A DNA stretch of 64,000 nt from Dinghuibacter sp964544695 (GTDB taxonomy: Bacteria; Bacteroidota; Bacteroidia; Chitinophagales; Chitinophagaceae), in contig CAZJDB010000038.1 of NCBI GenBank assembly GCA_964544695.1, forward strand, positions 1 through 64,000, in the 5' to 3' direction. The position numbers were made by a program, and so were the translations under genes. Each line of letters starts with the position of its first letter. Position 1 is the stretch's first letter. This document shows positions 16,437 through 27,208 of this stretch, piece by piece. The notes below the pieces were generated by a model. The model was not told where the DNA came from, ran no database searches, and saw only the letters and a program-made list of their open reading frames with translations.

Positions 16437-17542
16437 ATATCTTCAAAAAACAAATCGGCGGCAATGCCATCGGCGAACAACTTACCCTCGGGGGTAAGGA
16501 TCATTCGTGCATCTACCATCCGGGCCCTGGCTTCATAGGCCCCCGCTTTCCTTTCCAAAATAACCCTCACGGATTCGCCCCAGGTACTGGCGATTTTTTC
16601 AAGGTCGAGCCCTTCCATAGTGCGTAGCGAAGTCATGATGTATTCATTCAGGCGCTGGACCGGCGTGAGTACCTCTTCTTCGTAGGGCACTGCCCCGGCG
16701 GCAATCGATTGGAGGTACAAGGCGTTGTTGGAAACATTCCAGCGCCGGACCCTCCCGTCGAAAGAATGTGCGGAAGGTCCCAGGCCCAGGTAGGGCATGC
16801 CCTGCCAATAACTGCTGTTATGCCTGCTCCGGTGGCCGGGCAATGCGAAGTTGGAAATTTCGTAGTGCTCGTATCCCGCCAGGGTCAGCCATTCGGCACC
16901 CAGGAGGAATTGGCGCGCCTGGGCTTCGGGATCGACGTAGACCCCACTGGCGGCCAAAGCCGTGCGCGGCTCCACGGTCAGGGCGTAACAGGAGAGGTGC
17001 GGGCAGCCCAATTCGATGGCGGTGCGGATATTCCTTTCCCAGTCGGCGTCCGTCAACCCCGGCGTCCCGTAGATCAGGTCAATGGAATCGTGGCCGAAGC
17101 CCGCGCCCCGGGCCAGCAGGATGGCCTCCCTGGCCTGGGCCGCGTCGTGGGCCCGGTTCATCCAGCGCAAATCCTCTTCGCGGAAGGACTGAACTCCGAT
17201 GCTGAGGCGATTGATGCCGGAGGCCTTCCAGGCATCCAGCCTTTCAGGAAAGATGTCGTCGGGGTTCGCTTCCAGGGTGACCTCGGCGTCTTCGGCTATG
17301 GGGTACCGTTCGGCCAGGGCGCGCATTAAGCCTTCGATCGAATGGGTGGATAGTAGGCTGGGTGTACCTCCGCCAAAATACACGGTATCGATGGGGGGCT
17401 CTATGAAGCCCCGGCTCAGTTCCATCTCCCGGTGCAGGGCATCCACCATGGCTTGCATGGGTTGCAGGGACGTACTGAAGTGAAAATTACAATAGTGGCA
17501 GGCCCGCCTGCAAAATGGAATATGAAGGTATATACCGGCCAT
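16433..17542 (-). CDS. hemW: Radical SAM heme chaperone HemW
   Basis: A 369-residue radical SAM protein with the cluster motif CRRACHYCNF (Cys11, Cys15, Cys18) and the family run FGGGTPSLLS, then LEANPDD, RLSIGVQSF, DLIYGTPGLTDADW and YEISNFALPGHRSRHN. HemW inserts heme into acceptor proteins and is often misannotated as coproporphyrinogen dehydrogenase HemN. The length is normal for HemW. It diverges from the BamA-like gene, whose -7 box lies 8 bp beyond the hemW start. Confidence 0.9.
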   Translation of the reverse strand: MAGIYLHIPFCRRACHYCNFHFSTSLQPMQAMVDALHREMELSRGFIEPPIDTVYFGGGTPSLLSTHSIEGLMRALAERYPIAEDAEVTLEANPDDIFPERLDAWKASGINRLSIGVQSFREEDLRWMNRAHDAAQAREAILLARGAGFGHDSIDLIYGTPGLTDADWERNIRTAIELGCPHLSCYALTVEPRTALAASGVYVDPEAQARQFLLGAEWLTLAGYEHYEISNFALPGHRSRHNSSYWQGMPYLGLGPSAHSFDGRVRRWNVSNNALYLQSIAAGAVPYEEEVLTPVQRLNEYIMTSLRTMEGLDLEKIASTWGESVRVILERKAGAYEARARMVDARMILTPEGKLFADGIAADLFFEDI

Positions 17543-17549
17543 TAAATCC

Positions 17550-17557
17550 TAGATTTG
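17550..17557 (+). promoter_or_regulatory. -7 element TAGATTTG of the BamA/TamA-like gene
   Basis: An exact TAnnTTTG match 11 bp before the ATG at 17569. It lies just outside the divergent hemW start. Confidence 0.45.
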
Positions 17558-17568
17558 TATTCGTACCG

Positions 17569-19344
17569 ATGATGCGCAAAGTTCTGCTTATAGTGCTGAT
17601 GGGATGGATAGGGCTCGCCGTCCGGGCCCAATCCTACCGCCTGACCATAATACCGGCAGGCAAAGATAGCATCCCCTCCCTGGACCGCTTGGGCCTGAAG
17701 CAAACTTTTCCCGACAGGATCACGTGCTTCCGTTACGTCAATGGTCTCCCTGCGCTGTTGCAGGCCCAGGGCTATATTGCCGCTTCGGTCGATTCCGTGC
17801 ATTACGACAGCGCAGGGGCGCGCGTCGTCCTCTATACCGGCAGGCAGTACCGCTGGGGGCAACTCGTGGACAGGATCGATCCCCTGATCCTGGATCAGCT
17901 CCATTGGAATGACGCCAAGGCCTGGAAGCGGCCGATCCAATGGCCCGTCATGGTCGACCTGGAAACCAAGGTGCTGGAATATTGCGCCACGCACGGATAC
18001 CCCTTCGCCCAGGTGGGCTTGGACAGTGTCCGGATCGAGGGCGGAGATATCAGTGCCGTGCTTCGCCTGAACAAGGGATACCTTTATAAGATAGACAGCA
18101 TCCGCGTATTCGGAAAGGTGAAGATCAACAAGGACTTTCTTTACCGGTACCTGGATATAGCCGCAGGTTCGCCTTACGATCAGTCCAAATTGAATACGGT
18201 GAGCACACGCATTTTGGCGCTGCCTTTTGTGTCGGAAGAAAAGCCCTGGGCGATCCGGATGCTCAGCACGGGAGCCGTCCTGGATCTGTATCTGAAGCCC
18301 AAAAAGAACAACCAGGTAGATGGAATGTTGGGACTTCTGCCTACTACGCAAGCCGATGGATCCACCAAGACCCAGGTCATCGGGGAGCTGAAGTTACAAC
18401 TGCAGAATGCTTTCGGCAACGGGGAGGGACTCAGTGTCAACTGGCAGGAGCTGCAACCCCAGACGCCGAGACTGGACCTGTCCTTCCAACAACCTTACCT
18501 GTTCCAAAGCGCGGTGGGCATCAATACGGCCTTCGACCTCCTGAAAAAGGACTCCTCTTACCTGAACATCAATTTCAAGGTAGGGGCTACACTGGGTTCC
18601 AACGCGCAGCACAGCATGACCGTCTTTCTCCAGTTGTTCAGTTCCTCACTCCTCGACGTGGATACGAATGAAGTCAAGGCAAGCTTCCAGTTGCCGGAAG
18701 AGCTCGACATGACGACCACCTCCATTGGGATTGCCTACGACTGGAGGAATACCAATTACATCTACAACCCCCGGAAGGGGAACGAGCTAAACCTGGTCCT
18801 GACGGCCGGGGAAAGGCATATCCGGGAAAATACATCCATCATCCAGCTACAAGACTCAAATTTCAACTTTGCCTCCCTGTACGATACGGTTCCCTTGAAA
18901 AGTTATCAGTTGAAAGCCCAACTGGGGCTGGCCCACTATTTCCCCATGGGCAGGCAAAGCACCCTCAGGACGGCCTTTAACGGGGGCTGGCAGATCGGTC
19001 CCCAGTTGTATACCAATGAGCTTTTCCAAATCGGTGGATATAAGCTGCTGAGGGGTTTCGATGAAGAAAGTATTTATGCCTCCCAATACCTGGAAGGCTC
19101 TCTTGAATACCGTGTCCTCCTGGGGGTGAATTCCTATTTTTTCGGGTTTACGGACGGGGCCTGGGTCAGAAACAGGAGCGTGGGTACCGATCTGACCAAC
19201 ACCTTGATCGGGGTGGGCTTCGGAATCAACCTCGAGACGAAGGCGGGAATGTTCAATATCAGTTTTGCCGAAGGGGAAGGGAATGGTGAAAATTTTAACT
19301 TTGGGAATACCAAGGTCCACATAGGTTATGTAAACTTTTTTTGA
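17569..19344 (+). CDS. BamA/TamA family outer-membrane protein (POTRA + Omp85 barrel)
   Basis: A 591-residue protein with a signal peptide (LLIVLMGWIGLAVRAQ), a POTRA-like region (GYLYKIDSIRVFGKVKINKDFLYRYLDIAAGSPYDQSKLNTVSTRIL) and a C-terminal barrel. The Omp85 elements are QIGGYKLLRGFDEESIYASQYLEGSLEYR (VRGF-like motif as LRGF) and the terminal strand ending in YVNFF. Omp85 proteins insert or translocate outer-membrane proteins. It is shorter than BamA, so it is probably a TamA-like or specialised paralogue. The downstream DUF4271 ATG overlaps its stop by 1 bp. Two adjacent ATGs could serve as start. Confidence 0.83.
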   Translation: MMRKVLLIVLMGWIGLAVRAQSYRLTIIPAGKDSIPSLDRLGLKQTFPDRITCFRYVNGLPALLQAQGYIAASVDSVHYDSAGARVVLYTGRQYRWGQLVDRIDPLILDQLHWNDAKAWKRPIQWPVMVDLETKVLEYCATHGYPFAQVGLDSVRIEGGDISAVLRLNKGYLYKIDSIRVFGKVKINKDFLYRYLDIAAGSPYDQSKLNTVSTRILALPFVSEEKPWAIRMLSTGAVLDLYLKPKKNNQVDGMLGLLPTTQADGSTKTQVIGELKLQLQNAFGNGEGLSVNWQELQPQTPRLDLSFQQPYLFQSAVGINTAFDLLKKDSSYLNINFKVGATLGSNAQHSMTVFLQLFSSSLLDVDTNEVKASFQLPEELDMTTTSIGIAYDWRNTNYIYNPRKGNELNLVLTAGERHIRENTSIIQLQDSNFNFASLYDTVPLKSYQLKAQLGLAHYFPMGRQSTLRTAFNGGWQIGPQLYTNELFQIGGYKLLRGFDEESIYASQYLEGSLEYRVLLGVNSYFFGFTDGAWVRNRSVGTDLTNTLIGVGFGINLETKAGMFNISFAEGEGNGENFNFGNTKVHIGYVNFF

Positions 19345-20387
19345 TGGCATTGCATCGTTACCTCTTTTTTGGATGGCTGTTGATGTTGTCTCTTGGCTCA
19401 CGGGCCCAGGATACGGCGCGTCCGGCCGCGCCTCTGCCGCATGCGGCCGCGCCTGCGCTGCCACCGGCCGCCGTGTTCGATTCCATTGCCAGGCACCATA
19501 GCGATTCCCTCGCCAGGGTCCACCGCAGGGCCCTCAGGGATTCCGCGATAGCCAGGGCTCGCAGGGACTCGGTCGCGCGCGTTGTTGTCCTTGCCGATTC
19601 GATGCGCCTCGACTCGACGCGCCACGCCGATTCGCTGACCGCCGCGACTTCACGCCGGGATTCGCTCGCCCGCATGGCGGCACTGAGGGCCCACCTGCAA
19701 CCCCCACCACCCAGCACCCGCGCCGGCACGCCTAAAATCGACCTTTCCCGTGACTTGTTATTTTATGTCTTGTTGCTCATGCTACTATGGATGGGAATCC
19801 TGAAGTCCGGGTATGAGAAGTACTACAGCGACCTCTTCACCGTTTTTTTCCGAAGCAGCCTGAGGCAACACCAGATAAGGGAACAGTTACTCCAGGCCCG
19901 CCTCCCTTCCCTGCTGTACAACCTGTTTTTCATAGGGTCCGCCGGCACCTTCCTGTACCTATTGGCCTCGGTGCACGACTTCCGGATCGGGCGGGCCGAT
20001 TGGGAACTATGGATCCTTGCCACAGGTGCCGTTGCCCTGCTGTATGCAGTAAAATACGTGGGACTCAAATTGAGCGGTTGGGTATTTGGAATGTCGGGCG
20101 CCGTTGATACCTACATCTTTATCGTCTTCCTGGTCAATAAGATATTGGGGGTAGCCCTCCTGCCCATTATCATCCTGATGGCATTTGGCAAGGGAGAGCT
20201 TCGTCCGATCGCCGCCACCGTGGGCCTTTTATTGGTGATTGGGATGTTAATTTATCGTTTTATCCGGTCCTATCGCCCCGTTTGGGAGGAGGTCCAGATG
20301 AGCCGATTCCATTTTTTTCTGTACATTTGCGCATTCGAAATCGCTCCACTCTTGCTGATCTACAAAACAATGCTTAAGCTTTTGTGA
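19344..20387 (+). CDS. DUF4271 domain membrane protein with DS-repeat N-terminal region
   Basis: A 347-residue protein with a signal-like N terminus (YLFFGWLLMLSLGSRAQ), then a 100-residue low-complexity stretch rich in Ala, Pro, Arg and DS (DSLAR, DSAIAR, DSVAR, DSMRL, DSTRH, DSLT, DSLAR), then a membrane domain with about six helices (from LLFYVLLLMLLWMGIL). The membrane part matches DUF4271, a Bacteroidota family of unknown function commonly encoded before hemD, as here. It is coupled to the Omp85 gene by a TGATG overlap. Confidence 0.75.
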   Translation: MALHRYLFFGWLLMLSLGSRAQDTARPAAPLPHAAAPALPPAAVFDSIARHHSDSLARVHRRALRDSAIARARRDSVARVVVLADSMRLDSTRHADSLTAATSRRDSLARMAALRAHLQPPPPSTRAGTPKIDLSRDLLFYVLLLMLLWMGILKSGYEKYYSDLFTVFFRSSLRQHQIREQLLQARLPSLLYNLFFIGSAGTFLYLLASVHDFRIGRADWELWILATGAVALLYAVKYVGLKLSGWVFGMSGAVDTYIFIVFLVNKILGVALLPIIILMAFGKGELRPIAATVGLLLVIGMLIYRFIRSYRPVWEEVQMSRFHFFLYICAFEIAPLLLIYKTMLKLL

Positions 20388-20395
20388 TAAATTCT

Positions 20396-20403
20396 TAATT
20401 TTG
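20396..20403 (+). promoter_or_regulatory. -7 element TAATTTTG of hemD
   Basis: An exact TAnnTTTG match directly after the DUF4271 stop and 23 bp before the hemD ATG. Confidence 0.4.
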
Positions 20404-20426
20404 TATTCATCATATCTAAAATCGGT

Positions 20427-21212
20427 ATGGTAAAAAACGGGCAGAAGAAATCCACGTCTGGAAAGAGTATAAAAAGCATTCTAATTACCCAACCCCGGCC
20501 CGACTCAGACAAGTCGCCTTATTTCGAGTTGGCTAAGAAGTTTGATGTGCAGTTGGATTTTCACCCATTCATACGGGTGGAAGGCGTTGTTTCCAGGGAA
20601 TTCCGCAAGCAAAAGATCGATATTATAGGGTATACGGCAGTGATTTTCACCAGCCGCAACGCCATCGATCACTTTTTCCGGATATGTGAAGAAATGAAAA
20701 TCAACGTTTCCCAGGATACGAAGTATTTCTGTATCGCGGAAGCGGTGGCCCTGTATCTGCAAAAGTTCATCCTCTACCGCAAGCGTAAGGTGTTCTATGG
20801 GGCCGACGGCAGCAATAAGGGCTTGTTCGACGTGATCAACAAGCACAAGGACAACGAAAAATTCCTCTACCCCTGTTCCGAAACCCAGGACAACGAAATC
20901 ACTACCTGGCTGAAAAACAATCGTTGTGAATATGCGACCCCGGTGCTGTACCGGACGGTCAGCAATAATGTCAAGGAATTCCTGGGGGGAAACGAATACG
21001 ACATCATTTGCTTCTTCACGCCCAGCGGCGTGAAAAGCCTCTTTGAAAACCTCCCGGATTACCGCCAGAATGGAACGAAGATCGGGGCTTTCGGCAGCAA
21101 TACCTCCAAAGCGGTGGAAGACGCCGGCCTGCACCTCGATATAAAGGCCCCTGAGCCGGAAGCGCCCAGTATGGTAGCGGCGCTCGAGCGGTACCTTGTC
21201 AGGCAAGCCTGA
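20427..21212 (+). CDS. hemD: Uroporphyrinogen-III synthase
   Basis: A 261-residue HemD-type protein with the two-lobed alternating pattern: KSILITQPRPDSDKSPYFELAKKF, AVIFTSRNAIDHFF, KYFCIAEAVALYL, FLYPCSETQDNEI and IICFFTPSGVKSLFENL with IGAFGSNTSKAVEDAGL. It cyclises hydroxymethylbilane to uroporphyrinogen III in heme and corrinoid synthesis. The N terminus has a short Lys/Ser-rich extension. The family diverges strongly, but the fold motifs and the DUF4271 neighbour support the call. Confidence 0.87.
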   Translation: MVKNGQKKSTSGKSIKSILITQPRPDSDKSPYFELAKKFDVQLDFHPFIRVEGVVSREFRKQKIDIIGYTAVIFTSRNAIDHFFRICEEMKINVSQDTKYFCIAEAVALYLQKFILYRKRKVFYGADGSNKGLFDVINKHKDNEKFLYPCSETQDNEITTWLKNNRCEYATPVLYRTVSNNVKEFLGGNEYDIICFFTPSGVKSLFENLPDYRQNGTKIGAFGSNTSKAVEDAGLHLDIKAPEPEAPSMVAALERYLVRQA

Positions 21213-21232
21213 GGCCGTCGCACAAACACCTA

Positions 21233-23245
21233 ATGAATAAACTCTCTGGGGAGAGCAGCCCCTATCTGCTGCAACACGCCCACAATCCCGTAGACTGGTA
21301 TCCCTGGGGTGAGGAAGCGCTCCAAAAGGCTGTTTCGGAAGACAAACCCATCCTCGTCAGCATCGGTTATGCTGCCTGCCACTGGTGCCACGTCATGGAA
21401 AGGGAAAGCTTCGAACAAGAGTCTGTGGCCCGTCTCATGAATGAATTCTTCATCAACATCAAGGTCGACCGGGAGGAAAGACCTGACCTGGACCATATAT
21501 ATATGGACGCGCTTCAGGCCATGGCCGGGAGCGGGGGCTGGCCCCTGAATGTCTTTCTGACCCCGGACGGGAGGCCTTTTTTCGGGGGGACCTACTTCCC
21601 CCCGGTTCGTGCCTACGGACGCCTTTCCTGGACAGAGACCCTCGGGGAGGTGATCAAGGTCTTTCGCGAAAAAAGAGCGGAGGTAGAGGCCCAGGCGGAC
21701 CGCCTGACTGAACACCTGTCCGTTTCCAACGTGCTGGGACCAGCGGTGGCAGGCTCGCCGGTCGGGCGCGATCACCTCGATGCCATCTATTCCGCCCTGA
21801 TGGAACAGGCGGATATCGAGGAAGGGGGATTTGGACGCCCTCCAAAGTTCCCCCAGACCTTTTCAATTCAGTGGCTGATCCGATATTCCCATTTGGCAGA
21901 GGCGCCCGATGGTTTGGCACACGCCCTGAGCAGCCTCGACAAGATGCTCAGGGGAGGGATCTACGATCAATTGGGCGGGGGCCTCGCCCGTTACAGCACG
22001 GACCGGGATTGGCTGGTACCTCACTTCGAGAAAATGCTGTATGATAACGCATTGATGGTCAGTGTACTTTGTGAGGCGTATGCTTCCACTGGCGAGGACC
22101 GGTTCCGGGCAGGGATCGATGACATCCTGGGCTTTGTGCTCCGGGAGTGGAAAACGCCTGAAGGCGGCTTTTGCTCTGCCTGGGACGCGGATAGCGAAGG
22201 CGTGGAGGGGAAATTCTATACGTGGACCCTCGACGAAATCCAGGGACTTCTTGGAGCGGACGCGGAGTTGTTTTGTAAAATGTATGGCGTTAGCGCCGAA
22301 GGAAACTGGGAAGGGGTCAACATTCTTCACTCCGTCACAGTCCCGGAGGAAGGGACCGATGAATATCTCCGCGTTCGCAAGCGGGGCCGGAAAATCTTGA
22401 GTGAAGCCCGAGCGGCACGCGTTCGCCCGTTGTTGGACGACAAGCAACTCCTTGGTTGGAACGCTTTGATGAACAAGGCTTTTTCCCAGGCTTACGCGAC
22501 GACCGGAGAGGATAAGTACAGGGAAATCGCGGTGGAGCATATGGCTTACATGCTCCATGCCTTTCGCGCAAAAGACGGGCTCGGACACGTGTACAAAGGA
22601 GGCGTCCTGCGCTACCCCGCCTTCCTGGACGACTACGCTTACCTGATCCAGGCCCTGTTGTATTTACAGGAAGTGACCGCCAATCCCGACTACCTGATCG
22701 AAGCCCGGAACTGGACGGAGTATACCATAGCCCACTTCGGCGACCCTTCCAGCGGATATTTTTACTACACGCCTTCGGGCCAGAAGGACATCCTTTTCCG
22801 GAAAAAAGAGGTCTACGATGGGGCCACTCCTTCGGGCAACGCAGTAATGGCCTGGAACCTTTGGTACCTGTCCATCATCCTCGACCAACCCGGATGGAAA
22901 ACCAGGGCTTTGGGAATGTTGCAGGGGGTGTTGCCCACAACGATAAGATACCCGACTTCGTTTGGTGTTTGGGCCGATTTGGCCCTATATGCCCACTACG
23001 GATGGAACGAAATCGCCGTCGTAGGTCCTAATTATTGGTTAACGTTAAGGGAGATTGTGGGCAAATATATCCCCAATAAAATCCTCCAGTCCGGGCTCGA
23101 AGAAGACCCCCGCTTTCCCCTCCTGGAAGGAAAGAAAGGTGGCGGAGGGGCAACCTGGATCTATCTTTGCCGTAATTACACCTGTGGGGCGCCCGTCGGA
23201 ACAACGGGGGATTTGATGCAACAAATTCATCGTTACGCACAATAA
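21233..23245 (+). CDS. YyaL/DsbH-like thioredoxin-fold plus (alpha/alpha)6 protein
   Basis: A 670-residue protein of the spermatogenesis-associated-protein-20/YyaL family. The N-terminal thioredoxin-like domain reads NPVDWYPWGEEA, ACHWCHVMERESFE (CHWC in the place of CxxC) and GGWPLNVFLTPDGRPFFGGTYFPP. The rest is a glycosidase-like helical barrel (GGIYDQLGGGLARYSTDRDWLVPHFEKMLYDNA; FCSAWDADSEGVEGKFYTW). No signal peptide is seen, so it is cytosolic. The biochemical role is not established. It lies 20 bp after hemD and ends 150 bp before the T9SS operon. Confidence 0.88.
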   Translation: MNKLSGESSPYLLQHAHNPVDWYPWGEEALQKAVSEDKPILVSIGYAACHWCHVMERESFEQESVARLMNEFFINIKVDREERPDLDHIYMDALQAMAGSGGWPLNVFLTPDGRPFFGGTYFPPVRAYGRLSWTETLGEVIKVFREKRAEVEAQADRLTEHLSVSNVLGPAVAGSPVGRDHLDAIYSALMEQADIEEGGFGRPPKFPQTFSIQWLIRYSHLAEAPDGLAHALSSLDKMLRGGIYDQLGGGLARYSTDRDWLVPHFEKMLYDNALMVSVLCEAYASTGEDRFRAGIDDILGFVLREWKTPEGGFCSAWDADSEGVEGKFYTWTLDEIQGLLGADAELFCKMYGVSAEGNWEGVNILHSVTVPEEGTDEYLRVRKRGRKILSEARAARVRPLLDDKQLLGWNALMNKAFSQAYATTGEDKYREIAVEHMAYMLHAFRAKDGLGHVYKGGVLRYPAFLDDYAYLIQALLYLQEVTANPDYLIEARNWTEYTIAHFGDPSSGYFYYTPSGQKDILFRKKEVYDGATPSGNAVMAWNLWYLSIILDQPGWKTRALGMLQGVLPTTIRYPTSFGVWADLALYAHYGWNEIAVVGPNYWLTLREIVGKYIPNKILQSGLEEDPRFPLLEGKKGGGGATWIYLCRNYTCGAPVGTTGDLMQQIHRYAQ

Positions 23246-23396
23246 CGTTGGGATAGGAAACGTTTAAAAGACGTTAAAAAATCGAATCAAAAATTTTTTA
23301 GTTCATATTATTTTTTATAGAATTGTGGACATTTTGTGACGGGTTTGCCCCTAGCAAACTGTATAAGTGTCCAATACCTATATGAAAATTTTGACA

Positions 23397-24656
<1,260 letters not shown>

Positions 24657-24718
24657 TACCTATAAGACCATTATATTTTTAATCCCATTATCCTAAAACT
24701 CGACTAAAAGTTTCACTT

Positions 24719-25549
24719 ATGCTCTTCTTCAAGACCAAGCGCGGCCAGTCCGTCATGAATTTTTTGTTCAGCTTTTTCGCTGCAATCGTTATTGCCGGAG
24801 CCCTGTTCAAGATCGAACACTGGCCTAAGGCTGACTTTATGATCATCTGCGGGTTGGTGGCGGAAATCGTCGTATTCCTGTTGATGGCATTCCTCGTGCC
24901 TGCGCACGAAGAATATTATTGGGAACGTTTTTTCCCGAATATCACCGAGCACCCCGATGTTGAAGAAAAGCGTACCGGCAAGTTCGCCATCACGCCCCTG
25001 GTCATGGGCAACAACGGCAGCGGCAACCCCGCTCTGGATCGTCTCGATGACATGCTGGCCAAGGCCGACATCACCCCCGCCAACCTCTCCAGGCTGAGCG
25101 ACAACTTCACCAAGTTGAATACGACGGTGACCAAGATGGGGGACCTCGGTGACGTGGTAGCCGCCACAGGCGATTTTGCCACCAAGACCAAGGAAACTAC
25201 CCACGCCCTGGTATCCATGAAGGAGGCTTACTCCAACGCGGCCGCTGCTGTGGGTCACTTCAACCATGCATCCGAAAGCACGAAGGAGTTCCATGTTCAG
25301 GTTCAACACCTGACCAAGAACCTCTCTTCCCTCAATACGATCTATGAGCTGGAACTCCAGGATACCAACAACCACCTGAAAGCTATGAACGCTTTCTATG
25401 GCAACCTGGTGAAAGCTTCCGAAGGTATGCAAGGCAGCGTGGAAGAAGCCAAGAAGGTATCTACGCAGATTGCAACCCTGTCCGGCAACCTGACCAACCT
25501 CAATCAGATTTACGGTAACATGATCAACGCCATGCGCGGGGGCCGTTAA
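24719..25549 (+). CDS. gldL: T9SS motor subunit GldL/PorL
   Basis: A 276-residue inner-membrane protein with two N-terminal helices (about 14-30 and 42-60) and a long cytoplasmic part with coiled-coil character (LSRLSDNFTKLNTTVTKMGDLGDVVAATGDFATKTK). GLVAEIVVF in helix 2 places Glu49 in the membrane; an acidic residue there is known in the family to matter for proton-driven rotation. GldL forms a pentamer around a GldM dimer. It lies 62 bp after gldK and 68 bp before gldM. Confidence 0.94.
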   Translation: MLFFKTKRGQSVMNFLFSFFAAIVIAGALFKIEHWPKADFMIICGLVAEIVVFLLMAFLVPAHEEYYWERFFPNITEHPDVEEKRTGKFAITPLVMGNNGSGNPALDRLDDMLAKADITPANLSRLSDNFTKLNTTVTKMGDLGDVVAATGDFATKTKETTHALVSMKEAYSNAAAAVGHFNHASESTKEFHVQVQHLTKNLSSLNTIYELELQDTNNHLKAMNAFYGNLVKASEGMQGSVEEAKKVSTQIATLSGNLTNLNQIYGNMINAMRGGR

Positions 25550-25617
25550 GGTTCCGCCGTGGGCTATGTATCCTATTGAAACCAATTTTTAAGTAGTCTT
25601 TTAAATCCTTTATAGTC

Positions 25618-27156
25618 ATGGCCTTACCTAAAGAGCCCAGGCAAAAGATGATTAACATGATGTATTTAGTGCTGACCGCGTTGTTGGCAATAAATGTATC
25701 TGCTGAAATATTGAATGCCTTCAAAACGGTGGATCATGGTATCAACCGTTCCAATGATTTGTTCATCAAGAAATCCAAGGATCAGTTTGCCGCCTTCGAT
25801 AAGGCCATCGGCGAACAGGGTGCCGCCAAGGTCATGCCCTTCCGCACGAATGCAGTGATCACGGATTCTCTTGCCAACCAGGCTTGCGAGTTTATCGACG
25901 GCCTTAAGCTGAAGTTGATGATGCTCACCGGGGGTAAAGCCCCCAACGGAGAGGGGTATAACGAAGGCGAAATGGAAGGTCCCACCCGTCTGATGGATAA
26001 CCTGAAACAAGGTGTCCTCCTCAGGGATTCCCTGATTCGCCTCCGCGAAGACTTCCTGAAAATGGTACCGCCCAGCCAAAGGAATATGTTTGAAGTCACC
26101 CTCCCCCTGAAGATCGACACCCCCGAGGTGGAGAACAAGGGGAACAGGGACTGGGTCGGCGCCCATTTCCGGATGGTGCCCGCCGTAGCTTCCCTCACGA
26201 TCATGGACAAGTTTGAAAACGACATCCGTGCGTCGGCCAACGCCATCATCGAGGACAATTTGTCCCAGATAAATGCGTTAGATATCAAGTTGGACCAGTT
26301 TGAACCCTATATCTCCGCGAACTCCCTGTACCTGATGAACGGGCAACAGTTTTCCGCTACCATCGGGGTAGGCGCCTTTAGCAGTGCCATCAACCCTGAA
26401 ATCACGGTGGATGGACAACCGCTGCCGGTTTCCCTGGGTAAGGGCGTCTTCACGACGACCGCTTCCGGGGCCGGGTCGCATACGGTTCACGTAAACATTC
26501 GCCTGAAGAAACCGGATGGCACTTTTCTGGTCAAGGACGAGGACATCATTTATAACGTGGGTTCCTCCACGTTCGCGGTGTCCGCCGATCTGACCAAGGT
26601 GGTCTTCCGGGGAATCGATAACCCGATCTCCTGTTCCGGGGGTGGTGTAGGGGCCGAGGGGCTTAACGTCAGCGCCACGAACGCCAACCTGGTGAAGATC
26701 GGAGCCGGCAAGTACAACCTGAGACCTGGTGAACTCAACGAATCCCGGGTTACCGTTATCGCGCATCGTCCGGACGGTTCCTCTTCTACCTTGGGTTCCG
26801 AGACCTTCCTGGTTAAGGATTTGCCCAACCCGGTCGCCTACGTAGGCGCCTTCCCGGGTGGTCGCATGCACGCTGCTGAATTCCGGATTCAAACCGGTAT
26901 GCGCGCAGTGCTGGAAGGATTCGACTTCCTGAGCGGGGTTCGCTTCGAAATCACCGGATTCACGGTTTATGCAGTGGGCGGGGATGAGCTTCCCACCATG
27001 CTGCAGGGTGCATCCACCAGCTATTCGTTCGACCCTGTTCAGAGCATCATCAAGAAATGTAAACCCAATACGATCGTATCGTTTGAGGATATTCACGCTA
27101 AAGGCCCGGATAATAAAAACCGTAAGATCCGGGGTATTAGCTTCCAATTGTACTAA
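25618..27156 (+). CDS. gldM: T9SS/gliding motor shaft protein GldM/PorM
   Basis: A 512-residue protein starting ALPKEPRQKMINMMYLVLTALLAINVSAEILNAF, the single conserved GldM helix, followed by four periplasmic domains. The dimeric shaft crosses the periplasm to contact the GldK/GldN ring. Late segments such as FRGIDNPISCSGGGVGAEGLNV and GVRFEITGFTVYAVGGDELP match the Ig-like D2-D4 domains. Length is normal. It is the third gene of gldKLMN. Confidence 0.94.
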   Translation: MALPKEPRQKMINMMYLVLTALLAINVSAEILNAFKTVDHGINRSNDLFIKKSKDQFAAFDKAIGEQGAAKVMPFRTNAVITDSLANQACEFIDGLKLKLMMLTGGKAPNGEGYNEGEMEGPTRLMDNLKQGVLLRDSLIRLREDFLKMVPPSQRNMFEVTLPLKIDTPEVENKGNRDWVGAHFRMVPAVASLTIMDKFENDIRASANAIIEDNLSQINALDIKLDQFEPYISANSLYLMNGQQFSATIGVGAFSSAINPEITVDGQPLPVSLGKGVFTTTASGAGSHTVHVNIRLKKPDGTFLVKDEDIIYNVGSSTFAVSADLTKVVFRGIDNPISCSGGGVGAEGLNVSATNANLVKIGAGKYNLRPGELNESRVTVIAHRPDGSSSTLGSETFLVKDLPNPVAYVGAFPGGRMHAAEFRIQTGMRAVLEGFDFLSGVRFEITGFTVYAVGGDELPTMLQGASTSYSFDPVQSIIKKCKPNTIVSFEDIHAKGPDNKNRKIRGISFQLY

Positions 27157-27208
27157 GTCTTATAAACCTGTTACGTATGAAACCGACGAAGTCGGTTCCA
27201 TAAGGCAA

